This document shows, piece by piece, positions 24,674 to 34,038 of a DNA stretch of 64,000 bases; the first letter of the stretch is position 1, and every line of letters begins with the position of its first letter. A program made the translations under genes and the position numbers. This DNA is from an uncultured Photobacterium sp. (GTDB lineage Bacteria > Pseudomonadota > Gammaproteobacteria > Enterobacterales > Vibrionaceae). A model generated the notes under the pieces. That model had not been told where the DNA came from. It did not search any database and saw only the letters and a program-made list of their open reading frames with translations. The DNA lies in assembly GCF_947039875.1 (NCBI RefSeq), contig NZ_CAMRAN010000010.1:1-64000 (forward strand). Direction: 5' to 3'.

Positions 24674-27052
24674 CTATGGGGTAATAGTTGAATCTAGTGG
24701 ATGATGAAGCGCATACCATAACTGTCCCGCTGCGATTGCACCGTCATTTGATGGCAGTTTTTCACCACAATATAATGGTTGCGATAAGGCTGAGAACTGG
24801 TGATATATTTGATCCATCAACACGCGATTTTGAAAAACGCCACCACCAAGAACAATAGCGTGATCTGGATATTGTTTCGCGACAGTCACAACCATTTTGG
24901 CAATAGCCATAAACACACTGTGCGCTAAACTATTAATCCATGTCTGATACTGTGCATCATTTATTTCACCAACAAGCGGCAACACATGTGCAAATAATGG
25001 CTGCCAATCAAAGGTACCGCTGTCAGTGATCTGAAAAGACAATGGAATATGGTATAGATCTTGTTTAGCTGCTTGTTCTAATAACAACCCACATTGACCT
25101 TCATAATTAACCTGATCAATCAGCCCAAGTAAGCAAGCCCATGCATCAATAAATCTTCCCATTGATGAGGTATAAGGTGATCGACTACCACTTTGCCATA
25201 GTCGATATAAATTATTAAAATAAGTTTCATTCCACGATGAAAAAGCACTCAATTGCATTGCTTTAATGTCATCAAGGCAATAGCACTCAAGTAATATTGC
25301 AAATAATAGTCGTGCAGGCTCTTTTATTGCTTTTTCACCACCAATAAGACGGAAAGGACGCAAGTAACCAATACGCTGATAGTCTTGGCACGATGCGAGT
25401 AACACCTCACCTCCCCATACAGTATCATCATCACCATAACCTGTGCCGTCAAAAGTAAAACCGATCACTGGTTTAGTTAAATTAAACTCCGCCATTACCG
25501 CCAAAACATGCGCATGGTGGTGCTGTACTTGTAATAAATTTAATGGAATTTTTGATTCAGAAATCAATTTGTTGGCGTAGATTGATGAAGAGTAACCCGC
25601 ATGTTTATCGCACACAAGTTGTGGTGCCGTCACTTGATACAGCTCTTGTAATTCAGCCACAGCTTGTTGATAACGCTGCTCAGTATCAAGATTATTAAGA
25701 TCACCAATATAAGGTGATAAAACCCATTGTTGAGGTAACGCAAGTGCAATGGTCGATTTCTGCTGCGCACCAAGCGCTAAGGTTATCATTTCAGCTTTAT
25801 GCCCAAAATGGCTATAAGGAGCATAACCTCGCGCCATTCTTAAGGTTCGTATTTTTCCCCCCGCATAATGCACCACACTGTCATCACAGGTATGAACAAT
25901 AGGACGATTATGATCAAGTACACTATCAATCGTACCCCAAAATTGTTGCTTAATTTGCTCAATATCTGTCGCAATTGGCATGCCAGAAACATTCGCACTG
26001 GTCATGACTAACACGGCGGTTGCATTAATGTCAGCTAACGCGGTAAATAATAAATAATGCAAAGGAGTATAAGGTAGCATAACCCCTAAATAAGGTACAT
26101 TAGGTGCAACATTCGCAGCAACATTCATACCAGACGAGGTGCCATGAATAGTTTGATATTTATGCATTAACACGATCGGACGAGCCAGAGAATCCAATGC
26201 TTGCCATTCAATTTCATCGCCAGTGACTAATTGATGTGCCACCTCGATATCTGCAACCATTACTGCTAATGGTTTTTGTTGCCGATGCTTAATTTGACGT
26301 AATCGTGTGACAGCACCGGCATTGGTACCATCACAAACAAGGTGAAAACCACCTAAGCCTTTAATCGCAACTACAACGCCAGCTTGAAGCCGTTTTGCTA
26401 ATTGATTAATAGCTGCTTGTTGCGTTAATTCAACCTCTGATATTACGTCATCACGGTAATCAACAAACCGCGTCCAAGGTCCACAAACTGCACAACTGAT
26501 TGGTTGAGCATGGTAACGACGATCAAGAGGATTTTCATACGCTTGTTGGCAATCAGAACACAATACAAAACTGGCCATACTGGTCGCTATGCGGTCATAA
26601 GGTAAGGCACGGGTAATACTGTAACGAGGGCCACAATGGGTACAATTGGTAAAGGGATAGCGATAATAACGCGAGGTAGGATTTGCGGTGTCTTGTTTAC
26701 AGGCATTACAAAGCCCTTGATCGGGAGAAACACACACTGTAGTACTATTGCAATGCTGGCTTTTCTCGATACTAAATAGCATCGGCTTTTCTGCGACGAG
26801 CCATAATGATAATGGCATCACTGTCATTTGATCTATACGACTTAATAGCGGTGCTTGTTGCTGAAGTTCAATAATAAATTGTTCAAGGTTTTCAATCTTA
26901 CCTTGAGCATCTATCTTGACGCCTTCTGAATCATTAATTACCCATCCAACGAGCGCATATTTCAGCGCCAGTTGGTAGACAAAGGGGCGGAAACCGACCC
27001 CTTGTACAATGCCGGTAATATGAATATATTGTCGTGCAAAGTTGTCTTTCAC
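24674..27052 (-). CDS. hypF: Carbamoyltransferase HypF (NiFe hydrogenase maturation)
   Basis: HypF converts carbamoyl phosphate to the thiocarbamate that HypE turns into the cyanide ligands of the active site. The 792-residue protein shows the full domain order: an acylphosphatase domain (GIVQGVGFRPFVYQLA, residues 14-29), four CxxC zinc pairs (C115/118, C137/140, C165/168, C187/190), a YrdC-like domain (about 200-390) and a Kae1-like domain with HHHAHVLAVMAEF. The start is a GTG at 27052, 18 bases after hupE. hypC, hypD and hypE, its partners, are not in the window. Confidence 0.95.
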   Translation of the reverse strand: MKDNFARQYIHITGIVQGVGFRPFVYQLALKYALVGWVINDSEGVKIDAQGKIENLEQFIIELQQQAPLLSRIDQMTVMPLSLWLVAEKPMLFSIEKSQHCNSTTVCVSPDQGLCNACKQDTANPTSRYYRYPFTNCTHCGPRYSITRALPYDRIATSMASFVLCSDCQQAYENPLDRRYHAQPISCAVCGPWTRFVDYRDDVISEVELTQQAAINQLAKRLQAGVVVAIKGLGGFHLVCDGTNAGAVTRLRQIKHRQQKPLAVMVADIEVAHQLVTGDEIEWQALDSLARPIVLMHKYQTIHGTSSGMNVAANVAPNVPYLGVMLPYTPLHYLLFTALADINATAVLVMTSANVSGMPIATDIEQIKQQFWGTIDSVLDHNRPIVHTCDDSVVHYAGGKIRTLRMARGYAPYSHFGHKAEMITLALGAQQKSTIALALPQQWVLSPYIGDLNNLDTEQRYQQAVAELQELYQVTAPQLVCDKHAGYSSSIYANKLISESKIPLNLLQVQHHHAHVLAVMAEFNLTKPVIGFTFDGTGYGDDDTVWGGEVLLASCQDYQRIGYLRPFRLIGGEKAIKEPARLLFAILLECYCLDDIKAMQLSAFSSWNETYFNNLYRLWQSGSRSPYTSSMGRFIDAWACLLGLIDQVNYEGQCGLLLEQAAKQDLYHIPLSFQITDSGTFDWQPLFAHVLPLVGEINDAQYQTWINSLAHSVFMAIAKMVVTVAKQYPDHAIVLGGGVFQNRVLMDQIYHQFSALSQPLYCGEKLPSNDGAIAAGQLWYALHHPLDSTITP

Positions 27053-27070
27053 TGCGATTTTCCAGCTAAA

Positions 27071-27658
27071 TTACGACAGCATTAATATGCCACCAAAGGC
27101 TGCCATAACAACGCCAACAACACGCATAACACGTAGGTTAATGGCTGAAGTCATAACAAATTTACCTAATGCAATACCTGACACATGTAAGATTGCCGTT
27201 GCTACAATAAAACCACTGAAGTATTCCAGTGCTTGTGCGTCAAGCGGCATTTCCATGCCATGTGCCATACCGTGAAATAGTGCGAAAGCCATTACTAATC
27301 CCGTTGCCACTTTCTCTGACATACGACCACCAGCTAATAACATTGCCCCCATACCAATAACAGATAAAGCAATACCCATTTCAATGCCCGGTAATACCAT
27401 ACCCGCAACACCTAATGCGCCACCGATAATCATAATTCCAATAAATGCCATAGGTAAGCGTGATACTGCTTTACCACCGATTAGTGCAGCCAATAAACCA
27501 ACACCAATCATTACTGATAAGTGATCAAGGCCTGTAAATGGGTGCACAAAACCTGTCATAAAACCTGTTGTTGTATGAGAGCCAATATGGCCAGGGTGTG
27601 CTAAAACGAGTGGTGAAAAAAGAGTAAGCGCACCGGCAACAATATGTTTAAGTTTCAT
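27071..27658 (-). CDS. hupE: HupE/UreJ-family nickel permease-like protein
   Basis: This 195-residue membrane protein has a cleavable signal peptide ending at LVLA before HPGHIGSH. The family signature HPFTGLDHLSVMIGVG begins near residue 39, and there is a second His cluster ALFHGMAHGMEMP near residue 126. HupE/UreJ proteins mediate nickel uptake for hydrogenase or urease. Here it sits directly upstream of hypF, hypA and hypB and downstream of fdhD on the same strand, which fits nickel supply to the formate hydrogenlyase. The spacer before it holds a short CCCG/CGGG hairpin. Confidence 0.93.
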   Translation of the reverse strand: MKLKHIVAGALTLFSPLVLAHPGHIGSHTTTGFMTGFVHPFTGLDHLSVMIGVGLLAALIGGKAVSRLPMAFIGIMIIGGALGVAGMVLPGIEMGIALSVIGMGAMLLAGGRMSEKVATGLVMAFALFHGMAHGMEMPLDAQALEYFSGFIVATAILHVSGIALGKFVMTSAINLRVMRVVGVVMAAFGGILMLS

Positions 27659-27683
27659 TTATTTTTGTCCTTAGTGTAATAGA

Positions 27684-27707
27684 ATGAAAACCCGACCTAA
27701 CGGGATT
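27684..27707 (-). promoter_or_regulatory. Short hairpin in the fdhD-hupE spacer
   Basis: aaaacccgacctaacgggattt can fold into a stem with CCCG/CGGG and A/T pairs. It lies in the 106-base gap between fdhD and hupE. It is a weak terminator or attenuator candidate, and the only hairpin I can make out in the gap. Confidence 0.4.
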
Positions 27708-27764
27708 TATTGCTAATGAATAATAAACTTATTCATTAACATTAAATTCAATACCTAAGCGTGA

Positions 27765-28598
27765 TTAAATCATTCCTATAATGCGCTCAGAATGCGTATA
27801 AGCATCTGCACGACCATTACGACAATGACCCAATAACGTCAGGTTAAGTTTTTCCGCTAAATCAACGGCCATTTTGGTCGCTGATGAAATTGCTAGTAGT
27901 ACTTCAACCCCTGCGGCTGCGGCTTTTTGCACCATCTCAAAACTGGCACGACTCGTTACCAATACCGCGCCACCTGTTAACTGTTGTTGATGAATACAAC
28001 CTACCAGTTTATCTAATGCTATATGACGGCCAACATCTTCAAAAATAGCCGCCACTTGACCTTGAGTATCAATATACACCGCAGCATGAGCGGAGCCTGT
28101 CAGCTGATTCAATTGCTGCTTGCGTAATAATTGTTGTAAGACAGGATCAAGATACCTTAAATCAAATTGCACCGATGACGGCACTGGTGCTAATACACGG
28201 CATACCGTTTCTAATTTTTCTTCACCACAAATACCACACCCCGTCAGCCCTGCTAATGAGCGACGCTTTTGTTGTAAGCGTGCAACACAACGGTTGGCAA
28301 TGGTAACGTTAATATTGATACCGCCACAGGTCGGCGTCATTTCAATATCATGAATATCACGGTGATGATCAATGATCCCTTCTGATAACGAAAAGCCAAT
28401 CGCAAACTGTTCTAAGTCATTAGGCGTACACATCATGACGGTGTAAGCAACACCATTAAAAGCAATGGCAACCGGCGTTTCTTCAATAATGTAATCAAGT
28501 TCATTGCAATCATTTTTGCCTTTACGGTAACGTACAATAGGACGTTCACTTGCATTACAAAACATCGATTCCGGTAACACTTCAAAGGTGTTCAACAT
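27765..28598 (-). CDS. fdhD: Formate dehydrogenase accessory sulfurtransferase FdhD
   Basis: FdhD transfers sulfur to the molybdenum cofactor of formate dehydrogenases, a step needed for activity of FdhF. The 277-residue protein has the catalytic pair C121 and C124 in LTGCGICGEEK, at the same positions as in E. coli FdhD, and the cofactor-binding region FEDVGRHIALDKLVG. A good ribosome site (AAAGGA) precedes the ATG. It follows fhlA by 42 bases. The location next to fdhF, rather than with a respiratory formate dehydrogenase, suggests dedication to the hydrogenlyase. Confidence 0.95.
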   Translation of the reverse strand: MLNTFEVLPESMFCNASERPIVRYRKGKNDCNELDYIIEETPVAIAFNGVAYTVMMCTPNDLEQFAIGFSLSEGIIDHHRDIHDIEMTPTCGGININVTIANRCVARLQQKRRSLAGLTGCGICGEEKLETVCRVLAPVPSSVQFDLRYLDPVLQQLLRKQQLNQLTGSAHAAVYIDTQGQVAAIFEDVGRHIALDKLVGCIHQQQLTGGAVLVTSRASFEMVQKAAAAGVEVLLAISSATKMAVDLAEKLNLTLLGHCRNGRADAYTHSERIIGMI

Positions 28599-28640
28599 CT
28601 TTTTCCTTTACTTATCTATTATGATATTTATTTATAACAC

Positions 28641-30710
28641 TCAGCTAATTAAACGGAAATCTTGACTATTCAAACCCATTTTCTGCATGCGTGATAACAA
28701 TGTGGTTCGCTTTAAACCCAACTGATTCGCCGCACCATTAGGACCTGCAATAACACCACCACAATGAATTAATGCATCGACTATCATTTGTTTATCAATC
28801 ATCGGTGACGGTAATTTAACATCAGCGGACAATACAACATCTTGTATCACAGGCTCGACTGGCGTAAGAGTTAACATTGATGGTGATGAAACCAATTCTT
28901 GGGTTGGCACGTTAAGCACATGACCTCGTGTCAAAATAACTGAACGTTCAATCACATTACGTAACTCACGCACATTACCGGGCCATGAGAATTGCTGCAT
29001 AATATGCATATCTTCAACCGCAATAGAGGTAATGTTTTTACCCATTTTTTTTGCTAACTCTCGCGTAAAATGTTTTACCAATAAAGGAATATCTTCTGCT
29101 CGTTCTCGTAACGGCGGAATCTCAATTGGAAAAACATTTAAGCGATAATACAAATCATTTCTAAATTGTTTCTGTTGCACCATCTCAAATAAATTTACAT
29201 TGGTCGCAACTACAACACGGACATCAATACTGATAAGCTGATTTTTACCTACTCGCTCAATTTCATTTTCTTGCAAAACACGTAATAATTTAGGCTGTAA
29301 CTCTAATGGCATATCACCAATTTCATCTAGAAATAGTGTACCTTTATGCGCTTGTTCAAAGCGCCCAACACGTTGAGTTACTGCACCTGTAAATGCACCA
29401 CGTTCATGACCAAACAATTCACTTTCAAACAGTCCACTTGGAATCGCAGCGCAGTTCATCTTGATCATGTCAGTTTTGCTACGATGACTCATTTTATGAA
29501 TCGCCCGTGCAATCAATTCCTTACCAGTACCTGATTCACCTAAAATCAATACAGTACTGTCACAGCTTGCTACTAATGCAACTTGCTCTAACACTTTATT
29601 CATCACTTCACTTTGACTAATGATGTCATCAAAAATCGCATGCTCATCATAACTATCTTCAATACTAATAAACTTTGTCTGAGAGCGATGTGGTGTCGCT
29701 GATTGATGTACTTTTATACTGTGTATAGCCAATGCTACACGCGCTGATATTTGCTTAAAAAGTTCAATTTCACTTTGCTCAAATTGACTTTCTATCGCTT
29801 TGATATAGCAAATATAACCAATCGTTAAGCCTCGAAAAATCATTGGGATAATACAAGCACTTTTGGCCTGTGATGAAAAATAAGGACTATTATCATCATG
29901 GTTTAATTTATAAATATCAGCCGCAGTCAAAATAACAGCTTGATTATTTTCGACTGCATTTTTAATCATACTGTCATCAGTAAAAAAATGGCATTGGTAA
30001 TCCATTTCTCCGCCAGCATCACTACCAGAATATTGATTATAGTGGCCATCTTGAGACTGTATAATTGATAATTCATTCATTCCAAAACGTTGATATAAAA
30101 AACGCAGTAACGAACAAATCAGTTCTTTTTTTGAGCTCTGATTAATAACTGTATTGGTAATATCAACTAAAAACTGGAAGTCCTTATGTTCATTACTTAA
30201 TTGCTGAGTAAGCGACGATGCAATTTGATGCTCAAGAATATGTTCGATCATTGCTGCAACCATATTATTGAACAACTTGAATTGTTTTTCTACATCATCA
30301 TGATTAGGTAGACGAAGGTTAATATATTCAATAGCACCTAACTGTTGGTTTGCTATTAGTAGCGGTATTTTACAGTATGTTTGAATATTAGTGTATGCCG
30401 GATGAAGAGATAATTGAGGAAAAGTACGATAAAGCTCTTCACCATTAATGTAATGGCTATATTCACACGATACAACATGATGAAGACTTAAACTATCTTC
30501 TGAATAATCATAACGTTGGAACTCTTTATCTACATTTTGATAATATAAAATTGATTGAGCACTTATGTCATCTTTTAAAATAATATTAACACGATCAGCA
30601 TCGATAAATAATAAACGTTCATTATTTAGAAAATTAATCACACCTGAAATGTCATTTATAGACAATAATGCCTTAGAAAAGATCATTAAATCGCTTTCAA
30701 AGTTTTCCAT
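28641..30710 (-). CDS. fhlA: Formate-responsive sigma-54 activator FhlA
   Basis: This 689-residue enhancer-binding protein is within a few residues of E. coli FhlA in length. It has two N-terminal GAF-type sensing regions (about 1-350), then a sigma-54 AAA+ domain with Walker A GESGTGKE near residue 389 and the GAFTGA loop near 437, and a C-terminal Fis-type helix-turn-helix (GAANQLGLKRTTLLSRMQK). FhlA binds formate and activates fdhF and hydrogenase promoters, and both target promoters with candidate sites are in this window. I chose the ATG at 30710; 19 upstream codons are open but unlikely. A perfect FNR palindrome lies about 95 bases upstream. Confidence 0.94.
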   Translation of the reverse strand: MENFESDLMIFSKALLSINDISGVINFLNNERLLFIDADRVNIILKDDISAQSILYYQNVDKEFQRYDYSEDSLSLHHVVSCEYSHYINGEELYRTFPQLSLHPAYTNIQTYCKIPLLIANQQLGAIEYINLRLPNHDDVEKQFKLFNNMVAAMIEHILEHQIASSLTQQLSNEHKDFQFLVDITNTVINQSSKKELICSLLRFLYQRFGMNELSIIQSQDGHYNQYSGSDAGGEMDYQCHFFTDDSMIKNAVENNQAVILTAADIYKLNHDDNSPYFSSQAKSACIIPMIFRGLTIGYICYIKAIESQFEQSEIELFKQISARVALAIHSIKVHQSATPHRSQTKFISIEDSYDEHAIFDDIISQSEVMNKVLEQVALVASCDSTVLILGESGTGKELIARAIHKMSHRSKTDMIKMNCAAIPSGLFESELFGHERGAFTGAVTQRVGRFEQAHKGTLFLDEIGDMPLELQPKLLRVLQENEIERVGKNQLISIDVRVVVATNVNLFEMVQQKQFRNDLYYRLNVFPIEIPPLRERAEDIPLLVKHFTRELAKKMGKNITSIAVEDMHIMQQFSWPGNVRELRNVIERSVILTRGHVLNVPTQELVSSPSMLTLTPVEPVIQDVVLSADVKLPSPMIDKQMIVDALIHCGGVIAGPNGAANQLGLKRTTLLSRMQKMGLNSQDFRLIS

Positions 30711-30804
30711 GCTAACATTAACTCTTATTGATAATATGGCTCGAATAGCGAATAAAAATCCAAGCATTTGTTATATAATTCTCAATCATTTTAATAACCA
30801 AGTA

Positions 30805-30818
30805 TTGATCCATATCAA
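30805..30818. promoter_or_regulatory. Perfect FNR-type operator upstream of fhlA
   Basis: TTGATCCATATCAA matches the FNR consensus at all ten specified bases. A weak -10 (GAGAAT, 30783-30778 on the minus strand) would put the start point near 30771 and the site near -41, a class II activating position. Oxygen-regulated expression of fhlA is inferred. Confidence 0.8.
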
Positions 30819-30928
30819 TCAATAATTATTAACAACAGTATCTTTAAAATAAAACGAATAAAAATGAAAATGTTTGAGCTGACAAATAAATTAAAACAAT
30901 AATTTTTAATAACAAAAAATATAAGGAA

Positions 30929-30960
30929 CCAAGATAAAAATAATCAATCTTTTATCTTGG
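30929..30960 (-). terminator. Terminator downstream of fdhF
   Basis: The 11-bp stem ccaagataaaa / ttttatcttgg is followed on the minus strand by TTCCTTATATTTTTT. It separates the hydN-fdhF unit from fhlA. Confidence 0.75.
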
Positions 30961-31030
30961 AAACCTTATTTTCATTTATGATGCTATATATTGTATATAA
31001 AACATAACAAGTCTTATTTACACAACATTT

Positions 31031-33175
31031 TTATGCATTAGCAACATGGTTTTTCAAACGTGCTTTTAAATTACTGTATTCAGTTTGTACATAATTTTCA
31101 GCCCATGGCTGATCATCAATGTTCTCTACTTTAACCGCACAGTATTTAAATTCAGGCGTATTTGAAATAGGATCGACATGCTCAATGGTTAATTCATTAC
31201 ATGCGCCAATCCACCATTGGTATGTCATGTAAACCACACCTCTGTTTACGCGCTCATTGTAGTTAGCACGCGAGATAACTTTGCCGCGACGAGAAGATAC
31301 CCACACTAATTGTTGATCATCGATCCCCAATGCTTTGGCATCATCTGGGTGCATTTGCACATAACCAGGTTCATCAGCCAATGTTTGTAGTGCAGAACAG
31401 TTACCTGTCATTGAACGACAAGAATAGTGGCCCACTTCACGTACAGTTGACAATACCAATGGATATTCGGCATCAGGTTGCTCTAGCGGCGGACGCCAAT
31501 CAGCACCAATGAAGATACCTTTACCCGAAGGTGTAGTGAACTTGTTGTCTTTAAATAAGTAAGACGTACCTGGGTGATCTTCTGTTGGACAAGGCCATTG
31601 GACAGATTTTAGATCAGCCATTTTTTCATACGTCACACCGGCATAATCAGGACATAACGCACGTAGTTCATCCCAGATTTCTTCAGTGTTATTGTACGAC
31701 ATAGGGTAACCCATGTACGTTGCTAGCAAACTAAAGATTTCCCAGTCAGGTTTCACATTACCGGTCGGAACCACTGCTTTATAGAAGCGTTGGAAACCAC
31801 GGTCGGCACTACTGTACACGCCTTCATGTTCACCCCAGCTTGTTGCAGGGAAAATAACATCCGCAAATTCCGCTGTTTGGGTCATGAAGATATCTTGAAC
31901 GATAACCAATTCCATTTTGCGCATAGTCGCGCGCATGGCGGCAAGATCAGCTTCAGTTTGTGCTGGATCTTCACCAAAGATATAGAACGCTTTACAAATA
32001 CCTTCATCAGCCTTGTGCCCAACTTCAGTCAGACGGTAGCCCGGCTTACCTGAAAGCTCAACACCCCACGCTTTTTCAAACTTTTCGCGGTTTGCATCAA
32101 TGTTTACGTCTTGATAGCCAGGGAATTGGTGCGGCAACATACCCATATCACAGGTACCTTGAACGTTGTTTTGACCACGAACCGGACCACAACCTACACC
32201 AGGACGGCCAAAGTTACCGGTTAACAGTGCAAGACCCGCTAAACCACGAACCACGTCAACTGCCTGACCGTACTGAGTAACGCCCATACCCCATAGAATC
32301 ATGGCTTCAGGTGCCGCAGCATAAGTACGTGCAGCCAAACGGATATCCGCAGCTTTTAGACCTGTTACTTCTTCCACTGTTTCTGGTGTGTAACGTGAAG
32401 CAATTTCACGGAACTCATCAAAACCTTCAGTGTTGTATTGTACGAACGCTTTATCGTAAAGATTTTCTTCGATAATCACATTTGCTAACGCATTAACAAG
32501 TGCCATGTTCGAGCCGTTCTTTAGCGCTAACCATTGATCAGCAACACGCGCAGATTCGATCTTACGTGGGTCACATACAATAATTTTAGCGCCATTTGCA
32601 CGGGCTTTTAAAATATGTCGTGCTACAACTGGGTGAGAATCAGCCGCGTTGTAACCGAAGATGAGTAAGCATTTAGTTTGTTGAATTTCGGGAATAGCGT
32701 TACTCATTGCGCCATTACCTACTGTTGTCTCCAGACCGGAGACTGATGGTGCGTGTCACACCCTAGCACAGTGGTCAACATTGTTGGTTCCGATCACCGC
32801 CCTTGCGAGTTTTTGCATCACATAGTTGGCTTCATTGCCCGGACCGCGGGCTGAACCTGTTGTCATTATTGCATCTGGACCATATTGCTTTTTAATTGCC
32901 ATTAGCTTATCACCGGCAAATTGAATAGCTTCGTCCCAAGACACGGCTTCTAAGGCTGACTCACGTGTACGGCGAATCATTGGTTGCTTTAGGCGTGGTG
33001 TTAATAAGTTGGTATCGTTGAGGAAATCCCAACCATAGTAGCCTTTCAAACAAAGTTGGCCTTCATTGGTACGACCCATTGCTGGCTCTGCTGCCACCAC
33101 TTTGTTATTTTCGACAACCAACTTTAGTTTGCACCCAGTACCACAGTAGGGACAAACAACAATTGATTTTTTCAT
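31031..33175 (-). CDS. fdhF: Formate dehydrogenase H, selenocysteine-containing (FdhF)
   Basis: FdhF oxidises formate to CO2 and feeds electrons to the hydrogenase. Reading the UGA at 32756-32758 as selenocysteine gives a 714-residue protein, one residue shorter than E. coli FdhF. The 4Fe-4S ligands C8, C11, C15 and C42, the lysine K44 and U140 in ARV-U-HAPSV sit at the same numbers as in E. coli. A SECIS hairpin follows the UGA. Without recoding the frame would be cut into 139- and 574-residue pieces. The gene is second after hydN, 56 bases apart, under an apparent sigma-54 promoter. Confidence 0.96.
32727..32743 (-). promoter_or_regulatory. SECIS element of fdhF
   Basis: Twelve bases after the UGA the mRNA can form a perfect 6-bp stem GUCUCC / GGAGAC closed by the loop GGUCU. 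The E. coli fdhF SECIS loop also presents GGUCU to SelB. Spacing, stem and loop all fit a bacterial SECIS. Confidence 0.92.
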
Positions 33176-33231
33176 ACTAACCTTTTGGCTATAATTGTTA
33201 TTAATGTGTATTTAAACGAAGGCTTAGCGCC

Positions 33232-33780
33232 TTAGCGAACAATCGCTACTGCAGCATTGAGCGCAGCTGCTTCACGTTTTTGTTTGCTTGTTTGTTGTAA
33301 TGTTTCAGGTTCAATAATCTGAATAGCGCTAGTAGGACAAACTTCTACACACGCAGGACCAGCATCACGATGAGAACACAAGTCACATTTCAATGCTTGA
33401 GATTTAGGCACCATGCGCTTAAATAGCGATGCACCTTTTGATTCTTCAACCATCTTTGTCACGACATTCATTGCACCATAAGGGCAAGCAATGACACAGG
33501 TTTTACACCCGATACAACGTGACTGAATCACTTTCACATAACCATCTTCTAAAACGATGGCATTATTAGGACAAACCTGAGCACAAGGTGCATCATCACA
33601 TTGACGGCACATTACGGGTGTTGTTACATGCGCATTTTTCACCAAGGTCAAACGAGGTGTAAATTCTGCTGCATCAACACCAGTAAGCATTCCGTCTACT
33701 TGGTGAGAAACAACACATGCAATTTCACAGGTTCGACACCCAATACACAGATTTGGATCTGCAAAAACAAACCGGTTCAT
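33232..33780 (-). CDS. hydN: HydN-like 4Fe-4S electron-transfer protein
   Basis: This 182-residue ferredoxin-type protein has four cysteine clusters: CIGCRTCEIACVVSH, CRQCDDAPCAQVCP, CIGCKTCVIACPYG and CDLCSHRDAGPACVEVCP. It therefore probably carries four 4Fe-4S clusters. It matches HydN, which accompanies FdhF and helps formate dehydrogenase H activity or electron transfer. It differs from HyfA in this window, whose third and fourth clusters are separated by a longer insert. It is first in the hydN-fdhF unit behind a sigma-54-type promoter and TGTCGA sites. Confidence 0.93.
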   Translation of the reverse strand: MNRFVFADPNLCIGCRTCEIACVVSHQVDGMLTGVDAAEFTPRLTLVKNAHVTTPVMCRQCDDAPCAQVCPNNAIVLEDGYVKVIQSRCIGCKTCVIACPYGAMNVVTKMVEESKGASLFKRMVPKSQALKCDLCSHRDAGPACVEVCPTSAIQIIEPETLQQTSKQKREAAALNAAVAIVR

Positions 33781-33840
33781 GGTCTATACCTTGTTAATGT
33801 CGATACATCACAGCATAGCGTTATGCCATGATGCTTTGTA

Positions 33841-33856
33841 AGCATTTATTGTACCA
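33841..33856 (-). promoter_or_regulatory. Sigma-54 promoter of hydN-fdhF
   Basis: On the minus strand TGGTACAATAAATGCT has the required GG (-25/-24) and GC (-13/-12) with exactly 10 bases between them. The start point would be near 33830, 50 bases before the hydN ATG. A nearby TGGCAT...GC pair at about 33821-33836 has 11-base spacing and is less likely. Confidence 0.65.
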
Positions 33857-33903
33857 AAAATATCCATAGAACGAATTTATTTTTAAGCCAATGAAATCTA
33901 GTT

Positions 33904-33946
33904 AAAAAAAAAGAAAGCGCGAGCACTGTCACGCTTTCTTTTTTTA
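33904..33946 (-). terminator. Strong terminator ending the hyf-hycI operon
   Basis: A long stem (about 14 bp, aaaaaaagaaagcg / cgctttcttttttt) with T tracts on both sides lies between hycI and the hydN promoter. It insulates the two operons from each other. Confidence 0.9.
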
Positions 33947-33949
33947 GAG

Positions 33950-34020
33950 TGTCGATAATCACTTTCTATTAATCAAATACATCGACATTTTTCGTCAATA
34001 CTATCGACACTTTATCGACA
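33950..34020. promoter_or_regulatory. TGTCGA half-site cluster upstream of hydN (probable FhlA sites)
   Basis: TGTCGA occurs at 33950-33955 and its complement TCGACA at 33982-33987, 34004-34009 and 34015-34020. The cluster lies about 120-190 bases upstream of the inferred hydN start point, the normal range for enhancer sites. A matching cluster lies upstream of hyfA. The half-site resembles the TGTCG/TGACA motif I recall for FhlA. Binding is inferred. Confidence 0.68.
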
Positions 34021-34038
34021 CCGACTAATAGCGATTAC

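Noticed and set aside
32756-32758. Stop codon splitting the formate dehydrogenase gene into two genes
   Set aside because: The UGA sits at the known selenocysteine codon, is followed by a SECIS hairpin, and selA, selB and tRNA-Sec are in the same island.
33821-33837. Alternative sigma-54 promoter TGGCATAACGCTATGC upstream of hydN
   Set aside because: GG and GC are 11 bases apart rather than 10. The element at 33841-33856 has exact spacing and is preferred.
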